A stretch of 64,000 bases of DNA from Saccharopolyspora thermophila (GCF_014646075.1 NZ_BMMT01000009.1:170644-234643), one strand, 5' to 3'; positions 25,959-34,768 are shown, numbered from the stretch's first letter. The notes: generated from the letters alone by a model not told the origin. Numbers and translations are program-made.

Positions 25959-26126
25959 GATCGTGCCTTCCGCAGCAGGATTGCGCCGAACACCCGCAGC
26001 ATGCGACCAGGCGCATGGGTCGGCAACCGCGCCCACGACCATCACCCGTGCCGCTGCTGTCACCAACCACCACCGATGTGCCAGCATGATCACCATCACA
26101 AGCCCCAGGCCGAGCGGGGGACCAGC

Positions 26127-29120
26127 ATGCACGACGACCGCAGCATCGTCGAACAACGACTCCACCGCATCCTGGCCGAACGACTACGCCCCGCCCAGTA
26201 CAGCGACACCACCCCCTGCGAGGTCGCCGTCTGGCACACCCCCGGCGAACCCGTACCCGTCGCCGAGGCGCTGCGCGCCGACTACACCCCCACCAACATC
26301 GGCCAGCCATGGGGCCCAGCGTGGGGCACCAGCTGGTTCCGGCTGACCGCCACCATCCCCCAACACTGGGACGGCCACACCACCGAAGTCCTCGTCGACC
26401 TCGGCTTCGACGACGACCGCCCCGGCTTCCAGTGCGAAGGACTCGCCTACACCCCCGACGGCACCCCCATCAAGGGCCTGCACCCCCGCAACACCCACCT
26501 ACCCGTCGGCCGCAACTCCGCCGGACGCACCCGCACCTGGTACATCGAAGCCGCCGCCAACCCCATCATCCTCGGCCCCCACGGCTTCCACCCCACCCAG
26601 CTCGGCGCCAAACCCACCACCCCCGGCCCACCCCTGTACCAACTGCGCCGCGCGGAACTGGCCGTCCTCGACAAGGAGGTCTGGCACCTGGTGCAGGACA
26701 CCGAAGTCCTCGACCAGCTCATGCGGCAACTCCCCGTCGACTCGCCGCGCCGCCACGAAATCCTGCGCGCCCTGGAACGCATGCTCGACCGACTGGACCT
26801 ACACGACGTCCACGGCACCGCCACAGCCGCCCGCGCCGAACTCACCGACACCCTCGCCCGCCCCGCCCACACCAGCGCCCACATCCTGTCCGCCGTCGGC
26901 CACGCCCACATCGACTCCGCCTGGCTGTGGCCACTCCGCGAAACCGTCCGCAAGGTCGCCCGCACCGTCGCCAACGTCACCGCCCTGATGGCCGAACACC
27001 CCGACTTCCACTTCGCGATGTCGCAGGCCCAGCAGCTGGACTGGATCAAACACCACCACCCACAGCTCTACGACCGGGTACGGACCTTCGTACACACCGG
27101 CCAGTTCGTACCCGTCGGCGGCATGTGGGTCGAAGCCGACACCAACATGCCCGGCAGCGAGGCCATGGCCCGCCAGTTCGTCCACGGCAAGCGCTTCTAC
27201 CTCCAGGAGTTCGGAATCGAAACCCGCGAGGTGTGGCTGCCGGACTCCTTCGGCTACAGCGCCGCCCTGCCACAACTGATCGCACTGTCGGGCTCACGAT
27301 GGTTCCTGACCCAGAAAATCTCCTGGAACCAGACCAACCGCTTCCCGCACCACACCTTCTGGTGGGAAGGCATCGACGGCACCCGCATCTTCACCCACTT
27401 CCCGCCCGTCGACACCTACAACAGCGAACTGTCCGGCGCCGAACTCGCCCACGCCGCCCGCAACTTCGCCGAACACGGCTACGCCACCCGCTCCCTGGTG
27501 CCCTTCGGACACGGCGACGGCGGGGGAGGACCCACCCGCGAGATGCTCGCCCGCGCCTACCGCACCGCCAACCTGGAAGGCTCCCCGCGGGTGAAACTGG
27601 AAACCCCCGCGGAGTTCTTCACCGCAGCCGAAGCCGACCACACCCGCCCCGCGGTCTGGTCCGGCGAACTGTACCTGGAGATGCACCGCGGCACCTACAC
27701 CTCCCAGGCCCGCACCAAACAGGGCAACCGCCGCAGCGAACACCTGCTACGCGAAGCGGAACTGTGGTCAACCACCGCCACCATCACCACCGGCCACCCC
27801 TACCCACACCAGGCCCTGGACCGGCTGTGGAAACAGGTGCTGCTCCACCAGTTCCACGACATCCTGCCCGGCTCGTCCATCGCCTGGGTCCACCGCGAAG
27901 CCGAAGCCACCTACGCCCGCATCGCCACCGACTGCGAGGCCATCATCGGCGACGCCCTACAGGCCCTGGCCGGAGTACCCGAACGCCCCCTGACCTTCAA
28001 CGCCGCCCCGCACGCCCGCAACGGCGTCCCCGCCCTCGGCGCGGCACCAGCCACCACCAGCGCCGCACCCACCCCCATCCGCCACCCCAACGGCACCATC
28101 ACCCTCGACAACGGGCTCCTGCGCGCCACCCTCGACCAACGCGGACTGCTCACCTCCGTCTACGACCACGCCGCCGAACGCGAAGCCCTCGCCGCCCCAG
28201 GCAACCTGCTGCAACTGCACGCCGACCACCCCAACGCCTGGGACGCCTGGGACCTCGACGCCTTCTACCGCCACCACACCCGCGACCTCACCGACTGCGA
28301 CGAGATCACCCTCACCGGCCACACCGTGCAGATCCGCCGCAGCTTCGGCCGCTCCACCACCGTGGAACGCATCAGCCTCGCCCCCGACACCCGCCGCGTC
28401 GACATCGACATCACCATCGACTGGCACGAAACCGAGAAACTGCTCAAGGTCGCCTTCCCGCTGGACGTGCACGCCGACCGCTCCGCCGCCCAAACCCAGT
28501 TCGGCCACGTCATGCGCCCCACCCACACCAACACCTCCTGGGACGCCGCGAAGTTCGAAATCTGCGCGCACCGGTTCCTGCACGTCGGCGAACCCGGCTA
28601 CGGCCACGCCCTGGTCAACGACTCCACCTACGGCCACGACGTCACCCGCGACACCCGGCCCGACGGCGGCACCACCACCACGGTGCGACTGTCGCTGCTA
28701 CGCGCCCCCCGATTCCCCGACCCCGACACCGACCACGGCCGCCACCGACTGCGCTACGCCCTCATCGTCGGCGCCGACATCGGCGACGCCGTCCGCGAGG
28801 GCTACCGCATCAACCTGCCCGAACGCACCGTGCACGGCTCACACCCGGTGGTGCCGCCCCTGGTCGCCGTGGACAACGACGCGGTAGTCATCGAGGCCGT
28901 CAAGCTCGCCGACGACGGCAGCGGCGACGTGGTGGTGCGGCTGTACGAATCCCACGGCGGCCGCGCCCGCGCCCGGCTGACAACCTCGTTCCCGGCGACC
29001 TCGGTGACCCGCACCGACCTGCTGGAGCGACCGCTGGCCGACCCCGACGCCATCACCGACGCGGTGGACCTGCGGCTGCGCCCGTTCGAGATCCGCACCC
29101 TGCGCTTCACGCGCCGATGA
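26127..29120 (+). CDS. Alpha-mannosidase, glycoside hydrolase family 38
   Basis: A 997-residue GH38 enzyme of typical bacterial length that trims alpha-linked mannose. The zinc-binding HAHIDSAWLWP block is near residue 260, the catalytic nucleophile region WLPDSFGYSAALPQL near residue 370, and the middle and C-terminal beta-domains follow. No signal peptide is seen, so it is probably cytoplasmic. ATG 26127 follows GCGGGGGA. Codon use is extremely C-ending, unlike the G-ending usage of the Clp gene. No transporter or other sugar gene is adjacent, so its substrate source is unclear. Confidence 0.92.
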   Translation: MHDDRSIVEQRLHRILAERLRPAQYSDTTPCEVAVWHTPGEPVPVAEALRADYTPTNIGQPWGPAWGTSWFRLTATIPQHWDGHTTEVLVDLGFDDDRPGFQCEGLAYTPDGTPIKGLHPRNTHLPVGRNSAGRTRTWYIEAAANPIILGPHGFHPTQLGAKPTTPGPPLYQLRRAELAVLDKEVWHLVQDTEVLDQLMRQLPVDSPRRHEILRALERMLDRLDLHDVHGTATAARAELTDTLARPAHTSAHILSAVGHAHIDSAWLWPLRETVRKVARTVANVTALMAEHPDFHFAMSQAQQLDWIKHHHPQLYDRVRTFVHTGQFVPVGGMWVEADTNMPGSEAMARQFVHGKRFYLQEFGIETREVWLPDSFGYSAALPQLIALSGSRWFLTQKISWNQTNRFPHHTFWWEGIDGTRIFTHFPPVDTYNSELSGAELAHAARNFAEHGYATRSLVPFGHGDGGGGPTREMLARAYRTANLEGSPRVKLETPAEFFTAAEADHTRPAVWSGELYLEMHRGTYTSQARTKQGNRRSEHLLREAELWSTTATITTGHPYPHQALDRLWKQVLLHQFHDILPGSSIAWVHREAEATYARIATDCEAIIGDALQALAGVPERPLTFNAAPHARNGVPALGAAPATTSAAPTPIRHPNGTITLDNGLLRATLDQRGLLTSVYDHAAEREALAAPGNLLQLHADHPNAWDAWDLDAFYRHHTRDLTDCDEITLTGHTVQIRRSFGRSTTVERISLAPDTRRVDIDITIDWHETEKLLKVAFPLDVHADRSAAQTQFGHVMRPTHTNTSWDAAKFEICAHRFLHVGEPGYGHALVNDSTYGHDVTRDTRPDGGTTTTVRLSLLRAPRFPDPDTDHGRHRLRYALIVGADIGDAVREGYRINLPERTVHGSHPVVPPLVAVDNDAVVIEAVKLADDGSGDVVVRLYESHGGRARARLTTSFPATSVTRTDLLERPLADPDAITDAVDLRLRPFEIRTLRFTRR

Positions 29121-29219
29121 GGCCGGGGAAGCACGGTTCTGTACCACCGTTGTGGTGGGCGCACCCCACCCACCACCGCTCACCAGCGCAAACTCAGCCC
29201 AGCAACCGCGTCCACTAAT

Positions 29220-29237
29220 CCACCACAGCTGTGGTGG
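29220..29237. repeat. Perfect 18-bp palindrome
   Basis: CCACCACAGCTGTGGTGG lies in the 212-base gap after the mannosidase gene and 96 bases before the next start. A related short hairpin ACCACCG...GGTGG precedes it at 29143-29158. It could be an operator for the downstream gene or part of a terminator. Confidence 0.5.
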
Positions 29238-29332
29238 TCAGGCACGATCACGGCACACTCACGTCATGAGCGGGCCGCCGCCACGTCCCTGTTGGTGCCC
29301 GACAACCACAGCGGACCCCAGGAGTAGGACAG

Positions 29333-29641
29333 ATGGACCGGTTCGCCCAGTTCCTGCGCCGCCAGCTCGACATCGACATGGAACTGCTGCGCCGAGCCCG
29401 CGAGGACGCCGAAACCGGCACGACCCATCGCTGCCTGATCACCCCCATCCGCGGCTTTCGCGAATGCGAACTCAAAACCCGCCTGCTCGCCGCCCACCAC
29501 CGCTGCGGCACCGGCGAGGGCCCCTGTGACGAGTTGGGGGAGAGCTACCCACCCGAGGACGAACGCGGCTGCCCCACCCGTGCCCTGCTCGGCCTGCCCT
29601 ACGCCGACCGCCCCGGCTACGCCCGCCGCTGGCGCCCCTGA
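29333..29641 (+). CDS. DUF6221-like small protein
   Basis: A 102-residue soluble protein. The opening MDRFAQFLRRQLDIDMELLRRA and the middle RCLITPIRGFRECELKTRLLAAHHRC followed by YADRPGYARRWRP fit the DUF6221 family of small actinobacterial proteins as I remember it. These genes are frequent in mobile or phage-like contexts, but none is evident next to this one. ATG 29333 follows AGGAG. Function unknown. Confidence 0.6.
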   Translation: MDRFAQFLRRQLDIDMELLRRAREDAETGTTHRCLITPIRGFRECELKTRLLAAHHRCGTGEGPCDELGESYPPEDERGCPTRALLGLPYADRPGYARRWRP

Positions 29642-29730
29642 CCAATCCGGGCCGTTCGGCCCTGGTATTCACCCCCGCACCCACCACGACCATGGGCGGC
29701 AACACCCACGAGCAGGGGGAGGCCGACACC

Positions 29731-30168
29731 ATGCGCGCACTGGTGGTCTACCGCACGACCCACGGCAGCGCCCGCACCATTGCCGAGCACATCGCCGCCG
29801 GGCTGGCCCGCCGGATGCCCGTCGACCTCGCCGACGTCACCAACGCCCCCAGCTGCACCGCGGGCGTCGACCTGCTCGTCGTCGGCACCGACCCCGGCCA
29901 CCACGACGACCTGCACCACTGGCTCAACACCCTCCACAAGGGACCCGGCCCGGTGCGCGCCGCCACCTTCGACACCCGCGCCGACACCAACCCCAGCGCC
30001 GCCCGCACCGTCGAGCATCACCTGCGCAGCACCGGATTCCACCTCACCGAACCCACCCGCAGCTTCCACCTGCGCCGCCCCGGCGGCCCGCTGCGCTCCG
30101 GCGAAACCGACCGCGCCCGCCGCTGGGCCGAACACCTCGCCGCCGGCCTGCCCGCGCTCACCCGCTGA
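29731..30168 (+). CDS. Flavodoxin-like domain protein
   Basis: A 145-residue protein with the short-chain flavodoxin start MRALVVYRTTHGSARTIAEHIAAGL, where THGS/T would hold the FMN phosphate. The later loops are reduced: LLVVGTDPGHHDD replaces the usual aromatic-rich GSPIY-type segment, so FMN binding is uncertain. ATG 29731 follows GGGGGAGG. It is the last gene before the roughly 1-kb dif-containing gap. No ferredoxin or reductase gene is near. Confidence 0.65.
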   Translation: MRALVVYRTTHGSARTIAEHIAAGLARRMPVDLADVTNAPSCTAGVDLLVVGTDPGHHDDLHHWLNTLHKGPGPVRAATFDTRADTNPSAARTVEHHLRSTGFHLTEPTRSFHLRRPGGPLRSGETDRARRWAEHLAAGLPALTR

Positions 30169-30401
30169 CCCGCGCCACGCCCTCGACCACCCCGGCGAAG
30201 CCCGCGGACTTCGACCCGCTGGGGCAGGGGAAGGGAACCACACCGCTGGGGTAGTGGGTCCGATCAGACCACTGGAGCAGTGGCGGGCGGGATGGGGAAA
30301 GGGGGCGAGCAGCCGGCTTCGAGCAGGGGGACGCGCACCTCGAGACGGACCGCACGGGCCAACTCGAACAGCGCCGCGTCGCGCGGCTGCCACGTCCCCG
30401 T

Positions 30402-30429
30402 TTGATGGATAATCTTCATTATCCATCAT
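30402..30429. other. AT-rich 11-6-11 palindrome resembling a Xer-type site or operator
   Basis: GATGGATAAT and ATTATCCATC are perfect inverted arms separated by four bases. Read as Xer-type, TTGATGGATAA, spacer TCTTCA and TTATCCATCAT give the same 11-6-11 layout as the dif site 500 bases away. Only the inner ATAA/TTAT resembles dif, so an ordinary repressor operator is equally possible. Confidence 0.45.
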
Positions 30430-30704
30430 TTCGAGAGCGGTCGGGGGGAAAACGTGGCGGCTGCACCCCGGGGGATCGTGGTCCGCTCGCGGCCAGGTCC
30501 GCTGCCGACCCCGAGCTGTGGCTCTCGGCGCGCGACATGCGCGCTGCGCGTTGACCATCGTGCGGTGGCGACTGCGTGGCGGCGCCCGGCTTGGCCGGGA
30601 ATCCAGCGACCCAGGATCGTCAACGGCCCGTCGGCCAGTCCTGGTCGGGCGAACCGGGCTCGGCCCATGTGGATCTCCCGGTATCGGGAAAGCCGCCCCG
30701 GTTT

Positions 30705-30717
30705 CGTCACTGTGACG
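30705..30717. repeat. CGTCAC-N-GTGACG palindrome, copy 1 of 3
   Basis: CGTCACTGTGACG, preceded by GTTT exactly as at 57761-57777. Copies with a different centre base are at 54145-54157 and 57765-57777. All three are intergenic. Confidence 0.5.
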
Positions 30718-30932
30718 TTTCACGTGGCGAATTGCCCCCTGGAGCCGTGAACCAGGTGACCGCCATGCCGACGCGCCATTGCCGGGCCGCGAAGCCGCCA
30801 GGCCACCCGAGCCTCGGGCGTGGCGCTGGCTCGCCGTCGGCGCGACGAACCGCACAGCCCACCGCGTCGGTCCGTAACGCACCCAGCGCCGTTCGGAGAC
30901 CGCCTCTCCGTGAGATCGCCGCAGGTCGACCA

Positions 30933-30960
30933 AAAGCCGATAATGTACATTATGTTAAGT
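30933..30960. other. dif: Chromosomal dif site (XerC/XerD recombination site)
   Basis: Left arm AAAGCCGATAA (30933-30943), central TGTACA (30944-30949), right arm TTATGTTAAGT (30950-30960). Compared with E. coli dif, the right arm matches at 10 of 11, the centre at 5 of 6 and the left at 6 of 11. The inner ATAATGTACATTAT is a perfect palindrome. It lies in a gene-free gap, as dif sites do. XerC/XerD would resolve chromosome dimers here under FtsK control, placing the replication terminus in this window. Confidence 0.85.
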
Positions 30961-31236
30961 AGTGTGTCTGGTGGGGCCTGACACCGCCGCCGTGACCACT
31001 GCCCTGCTGTCCCTCCGTGGTGGGTCGCGCGCTGACCGCCGCTCCTCCTATCAGTGGTTATGCCGGGGGAACCGGTGCGGCGCCCGGTCGCCGTGATCCG
31101 GCGCGGGCCCGATGATGAGTTCCGCACCACACGCGATGTCCGCATGGTTCCCCCAGCCCGCACCGAGTACGCCCGCGGGCCGACCACTCGTGCGCCCGGA
31201 CGCGAAACCGGGTGCTGACCACCGATGGAGGCAATC

Positions 31237-32352
31237 GTGGCGGTTCTGTGCAGACCAGCGGTCGCCGTTCCCGAACACGTCATCACCGTCGAGCAGACCC
31301 TCGATCTGGCCCGGCGACTCCACGCCGACCACCCGCAACTCCCCCTCGTCCTGCGGCTGATCAGCAACACCGGGGTCCGCAAACGCCATCTGATCCGCCC
31401 CATCACCGAGACGCTGGAACACCCGGGTTTCGAGGAGCGCAACAGGATCTACCAGCAACAGGCGATGCAGCGCGTGCCCGCCGTCGTCGAGCAGGCGCTG
31501 GCCAACGCCAACCTGCGCCCACCCGAGATCGACCTGATCGTGTACGTCTCGTGCACCGGGTTCACGATGCCGTCACTGACGTCGTGGCTGATCAACTCCA
31601 TGGGGTTCGGCTACGACACCCGGCAGCTGCCGATCGCCCAGCTCGGGTGCGCCGCGGGCGGTGCGGCGATCAACCGCGCGCACGACTTCTGCACCGCCTA
31701 CCCCGACGCGAACGCGCTGATCATCGCCTGCGAGTTCTGCTCGCTGTGCTACCAGCCGACCGACCACGACGTCGGTTCGCTGCTGTCGAACGGGCTTTTC
31801 GGCGACGCGGTCGCGGCCGCCGTCGTGCGCGGCAGAGGTGGTCGCGGGGTGCGGCTGGAGCGCAACGCCTCGTCGCTGATCCCCCACACCGAGGAATGGA
31901 TCTCCTACCACGTCAAGGCAACAGGATTCCACTTCCGTCTGGACAAGCGCGTGCCCACGACGATGCAGCCGTTGGCCCCCGCGCTGCGGGCGCTGGCGGC
32001 CGAGCACCAGTGGGAGGTGTCCGACCTGGACTTCTACGTGGTGCACGCCGGCGGTCCGCGGATCCTCGACGATTTGACCAGGTACCTGGGCATTCCGCAG
32101 CACGCGTTCCGGCACAGCCGGGCGACGCTCACCGAGTACGGCAACATCGCCAGCGCGGTCGTTCTCGACGCGTTGCTGCGGCTGTTTGAGGAGGATGCGC
32201 TGCTGGACGGTGCGCGTGGGTTGATCGCCGGATTCGGGCCCGGCATCAGTGCCGAGATGGCGGTGGGCAGTTGGTGCTCCACGAGCCCGCGGCACCGCGT
32301 GCCCCGCGCGGCCGCTCCCCCGGCTGTTGCGCGTCCGCTGGGAGGTGTGTGA
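31237..32352 (+). CDS. rppA: Type III polyketide synthase, 1,3,6,8-tetrahydroxynaphthalene synthase
   Basis: A 371-residue chalcone-synthase-fold enzyme that condenses five malonyl-CoA to THN. With GTG 31237 as start (GGAGG six bases upstream; an ATG at 31225 is in frame) the numbering falls exactly on that of RppA as I recall it: catalytic Cys138 in QLGCAAGG, His270 in VVHAGG, Asn303 in YGNIAS, plus Cys106 in VSCTGF and Tyr224, which shape the THN-synthase pocket. It overlaps the downstream P450 by one base and forms a pigment operon with it and a cupin. A strong case for THN-derived melanin or a naphthoquinone. Confidence 0.92.
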   Translation: MAVLCRPAVAVPEHVITVEQTLDLARRLHADHPQLPLVLRLISNTGVRKRHLIRPITETLEHPGFEERNRIYQQQAMQRVPAVVEQALANANLRPPEIDLIVYVSCTGFTMPSLTSWLINSMGFGYDTRQLPIAQLGCAAGGAAINRAHDFCTAYPDANALIIACEFCSLCYQPTDHDVGSLLSNGLFGDAVAAAVVRGRGGRGVRLERNASSLIPHTEEWISYHVKATGFHFRLDKRVPTTMQPLAPALRALAAEHQWEVSDLDFYVVHAGGPRILDDLTRYLGIPQHAFRHSRATLTEYGNIASAVVLDALLRLFEEDALLDGARGLIAGFGPGISAEMAVGSWCSTSPRHRVPRAAAPPAVARPLGGV

Positions 32353-33560
32353 TGTCGGCAGGATGCCCTGCCCGGTGGTACGTGCCGCCGAACATCGACG
32401 GGGTGGACTTCGAACCGCAGCTGGCGGAGTTCCTCCGTGACGAGCCGGTGGCGCGGATCCGGATGCGCCACGGCGAGGGTGAGGCGTGGCTGGTGACCCG
32501 CTACGAGGACGTCAAGTTCGTTACCTCGGATCCCCGGTTCAGCCGGGCCGCCATCGTGGGGCGGTCGTTCCCCCGCATGACCGAGCATGTCGTGCCGCTG
32601 GACCGGGCGGTGAGCCTGGTCGATCCGCCTGAGCACGCGCGGATCCGCCGTGTGGTGTCCAAGGCGTTGGCGGCGCGCAGCATCGAGCAGTTGCGTGGCC
32701 GTGCCGAGGAGGTGCTGGCCGAGCGGCTGGATGCGTTGGTGCGTGCGGGGCGGCCGGCGGATCTGGTGGAGCACGTGACCGAGCCGTTCCCGATGATGAT
32801 CATCGGTGATCTGCTGGGGGTGCCGGAGGCGGACCGGCCGTGGTTGATGTGGTGCGCGGATTCGGTGCTGACCGCGGTGCGGGGCCGGGTCGAGGCGGAG
32901 CGGATCGGTCGGGTGAAGGCCGGGATGTATGAGTATTTCCAGGAGTTGACGGCCAAGCGGCTGGCCGATCCGCGTGATGACGTGGCGACGATGCTGGCGC
33001 AGGCGTGCGAGCGCGGTGAGATCGACCAGCGGGAGTTGGGGGCGCTGGTCGTGCTGCTGTGGTCGAACGGGTGGCATGCGGTGCGCGCGAACAGTTCGAG
33101 CATGGTGTTCGTGCTGTTGACCGATGCGGGGTTGCGGGAGCGGTTGCTGGCTGATCGCGGGTTGGTGCCGCGTGCGGTCGAGGAGTTGTTGCGGTACGTC
33201 CCGCACAAGCGGGGTGTGGGGCAGCCGCGGGTGGCGACGGAGGACGTGGAAATCCGGGGTGTGCGGATCCGGGCGGGTGAGGCGGTGTACGTCTCCTACG
33301 TGGCGGCGAACTGGGACGAGGAGGTGTTTGCGGACCCGGGGCGGGTGGATGTGGATCGGGAAGAGATTCCGCATCTGGCGTTCGGGCACGGGCCGCACTA
33401 CTGCATGGGTCCGTTGCTGGCGCGGATGGAGGAGCAGGTGCTGCTGGAGGGATTGTTGGACCGGCTTGCGGGGGTGCGGTTGGCGGTGCCGGTGGAGCAG
33501 GTGCCGTGGCAGCGGGATGCGTTGATCCGGCGGCCGGTGGCGCTGCCGGTGACCTGGTGA
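32352..33560 (+). CDS. Cytochrome P450, P450mel-like, with non-canonical I-helix
   Basis: A 402-residue soluble bacterial P450. The haem-binding motif FGHGPHYCMGPLLAR puts the ligand Cys near residue 351; the EELLRY (ExxR) motif is present. In the I-helix the usual AG-x-[DE]-T oxygen-activation motif is replaced by NGWHAVRANSSS, so the acid-alcohol pair is missing. It follows the THN synthase gene with a one-base overlap, like rppA-P450 pairs in Streptomyces in which the P450 couples THN into dark polymer. Phenol coupling needs less oxygen-activation machinery, which could explain the altered helix. ATG 32352 follows GGAGG. Confidence 0.9.
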   Translation: MSAGCPARWYVPPNIDGVDFEPQLAEFLRDEPVARIRMRHGEGEAWLVTRYEDVKFVTSDPRFSRAAIVGRSFPRMTEHVVPLDRAVSLVDPPEHARIRRVVSKALAARSIEQLRGRAEEVLAERLDALVRAGRPADLVEHVTEPFPMMIIGDLLGVPEADRPWLMWCADSVLTAVRGRVEAERIGRVKAGMYEYFQELTAKRLADPRDDVATMLAQACERGEIDQRELGALVVLLWSNGWHAVRANSSSMVFVLLTDAGLRERLLADRGLVPRAVEELLRYVPHKRGVGQPRVATEDVEIRGVRIRAGEAVYVSYVAANWDEEVFADPGRVDVDREEIPHLAFGHGPHYCMGPLLARMEEQVLLEGLLDRLAGVRLAVPVEQVPWQRDALIRRPVALPVTW

Positions 33561-33573
33561 GGTGGGAGTCGTG

Positions 33574-34089
33574 GTGCGGGGTTTGGTGGTTCCGTCGGGT
33601 GGGGGTCGGCGCATCGTCACCGGTGCGCAGCATGTGACGTTCAAGGTGACGGGTCGGCATTCGCGGGCGGCGTCGAGTTTCGAGGTCGTGGTGCCGCCGG
33701 GGTTCGATGTGGGTGCGCACGTGCATGCACGTAGCGAGGAGCTGTTCTACGTGCTGGAGGGCGAGTTGGATCTGCTCGCGTTCGAGCCGGTGGTGCGCAG
33801 CGGGGACGGGTGGCGTGAGTGGGTGGGCGAGTCGGGTGAGCGGGTGGTGCGGGCGGGTCCGGGCAGTGTGATGTTCGTGCCGCCGGGGTGTCCGCACGCG
33901 TTCGCCAATCCGGGTCGGGTGCCGGCGCGGATGTTCTTCCAGTCGGCGCCGCCGTCGGCCCACGAGCGGTATTTCGAGGAACTGCTGGAGATCCTGGATG
34001 CGCCGGGTGGTGTGGATCAGCAGGCGGTGGTGCGGTTGCGGAAGCGCTACGACATCGAGCAGTTGACGCCGTTGCGGCACGGTGGGTGA
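33574..34089 (+). CDS. Cupin domain protein, MomA-like THN monooxygenase candidate
   Basis: A 171-residue single-domain cupin. GAHVHARSEELFYVLEGELDLLAF and later PPGCPHAFANPG give the two cupin motifs with metal-ligand His/Glu. In other THN clusters a cupin enzyme oxidises THN to flaviolin; position as third gene of this operon makes that the best guess. The start is among clustered GTG codons (33562, 33571, 33574); 33574 has the best distance from GGGAG. Its stop overlaps the ATG of a 31-codon frame. A sugar isomerase-like cupin role cannot be excluded. Confidence 0.8.
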   Translation: MRGLVVPSGGGRRIVTGAQHVTFKVTGRHSRAASSFEVVVPPGFDVGAHVHARSEELFYVLEGELDLLAFEPVVRSGDGWREWVGESGERVVRAGPGSVMFVPPGCPHAFANPGRVPARMFFQSAPPSAHERYFEELLEILDAPGGVDQQAVVRLRKRYDIEQLTPLRHGG

Positions 34090-34184
34090 TGCGGGCCGCG
34101 GTGTGGCGGGAGTTGCCGGTGACGTTCGTGCGGGGTGCGCAGGACCGGATGGCGGAGGTGCTGGCCGGGCTGGCCCGGGGGTGA
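34089..34184 (+). CDS. 31-residue frame coupled to the cupin gene, possible hydrolase remnant
   Basis: ATG 34089 overlaps the cupin stop in TGATG and the frame runs to a TGA at 34182. The peptide includes LPVTFVRGAQDRM, which looks like the acid-strand segment of alpha/beta hydrolases, followed directly by a terminator. It may be the tail of a deleted hydrolase gene or a translated small protein. Low certainty. Confidence 0.35.
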   Translation: MRAAVWRELPVTFVRGAQDRMAEVLAGLARG

Positions 34185-34185
34185 G

Positions 34186-34215
34186 GGTGTCGGCGCGGGG
34201 TGGCGTGCCGACACC
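34186..34215. terminator. Terminator between THN operon and ABM gene
   Basis: Perfect nine-base arms GGTGTCGGC (34186-34194) and GCCGACACC (34207-34215), loop of 12, between convergent transcripts. Confidence 0.75.
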
Positions 34216-34221
34216 GCTCGT

Positions 34222-34554
34222 TCAGTTGCGTTCGGGTATGGCCATTTCGCCCAGTTGGGACCAGTCGTCCTGGTCGATGGTGGTGTTGATGATGCGTGGG
34301 GTTTCGGCCAGGTGCGGCGGCAGGGTTTGCTGGGCGGTTTTGAAGTGCTCGGACTGCACGTGGGCGGCCCCGGCCTGCTCGTCGCGGAATGCTTCGACGA
34401 GGACGTACTCGGTGGGGTCGTCGAGGCTGCGGGACCAGTCGAACCACAGGCAGCCGGGTTCGGCGCGGGTGGCGTGGGTGAACTCGGCGGTGATCTGGGG
34501 CCACTGGTCGGCGTGTTCGGGCAGGACCTTGAACTTGGCGGTGATGAAGATCAT
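34222..34554 (-). CDS. Antibiotic biosynthesis monooxygenase (ABM) / quinol monooxygenase family protein
   Basis: A 110-residue ferredoxin-like alpha+beta barrel protein of the ABM/YgiN type: MIFITAKFKVLPEHADQW at the start, EPGCLWFDWSRSLDDPTEYVLVEAFRDEQAGAAH in the middle. Such small dimers oxidise quinols or polyketides without cofactors. It converges on the THN pigment operon, so it might act on THN-derived naphthoquinols, but it has its own transcript and this is inference. Confidence 0.85.
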   Translation of the reverse strand: MIFITAKFKVLPEHADQWPQITAEFTHATRAEPGCLWFDWSRSLDDPTEYVLVEAFRDEQAGAAHVQSEHFKTAQQTLPPHLAETPRIINTTIDQDDWSQLGEMAIPERN

Positions 34555-34597
34555 CGGTGCTTCTCCCCTGTTGTCGGCTGATGTGCCGCGGGTGATC

Positions 34598-34768
34598 TTA
34601 AGCAGCGGAAACTGTCGGCTTTCCGCCGCTACCGCGGTGGCGGCTGGAGTGTGTGGTGTGGCCGACGCGGCGTTCGCCGTCGTCGAACAGTTCCGTCTGC
34701 ACCATGATGGCGCTGCCTCCCACCACGGCGAAGGGCATCACCGACACCAGCTGCTGCTGGTCGGTCAC
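34598..34768 (-). CDS. 56-residue protein coupled to the BKACE gene
   Basis: GTG 34768 overlaps the BKACE stop in GTGA, and GGAGG lies just upstream, so translation is likely coupled. The peptide has a hydrophobic start (LVSVMPFAVVGGSAIMVQTELF) and a polar tail. I do not recognise it. Coupling and start signal are the evidence for a real gene. Confidence 0.45.
   Translation of the reverse strand: MTDQQQLVSVMPFAVVGGSAIMVQTELFDDGERRVGHTTHSSRHRGSGGKPTVSAA

Larger units (their letters stand above)
30169..31236. other. Gene-free terminus region carrying the dif site
   Basis: About 1.07 kb without a convincing gene: the open frames here have weak codon character in every phase. It holds two AT-rich palindromic elements in otherwise GC-rich DNA (30402-30429 and dif at 30933-30960), plus CGTCAC-T-GTGACG at 30705-30717, a motif repeated at 54145 and 57765. 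The final 270 bases must contain the promoter of the THN synthase operon. Confidence 0.6.

Noticed and set aside
26309..29218. A 969-codon plus-strand frame overlapping the mannosidase
   Set aside because: Arg/Pro-rich text without motifs, in a different phase from a complete GH38 enzyme.
30717..30727. GTTTCACGTG as a parS site
   Set aside because: Only 10 of the 16 parS bases match and the second half is lost; parS sites also cluster near the origin, not near dif.
31225..31236. ATG 31225 as the start of the THN synthase
   Set aside because: The GGAGG box lies inside this extension and GTG 31237 gives the exact RppA residue numbering.
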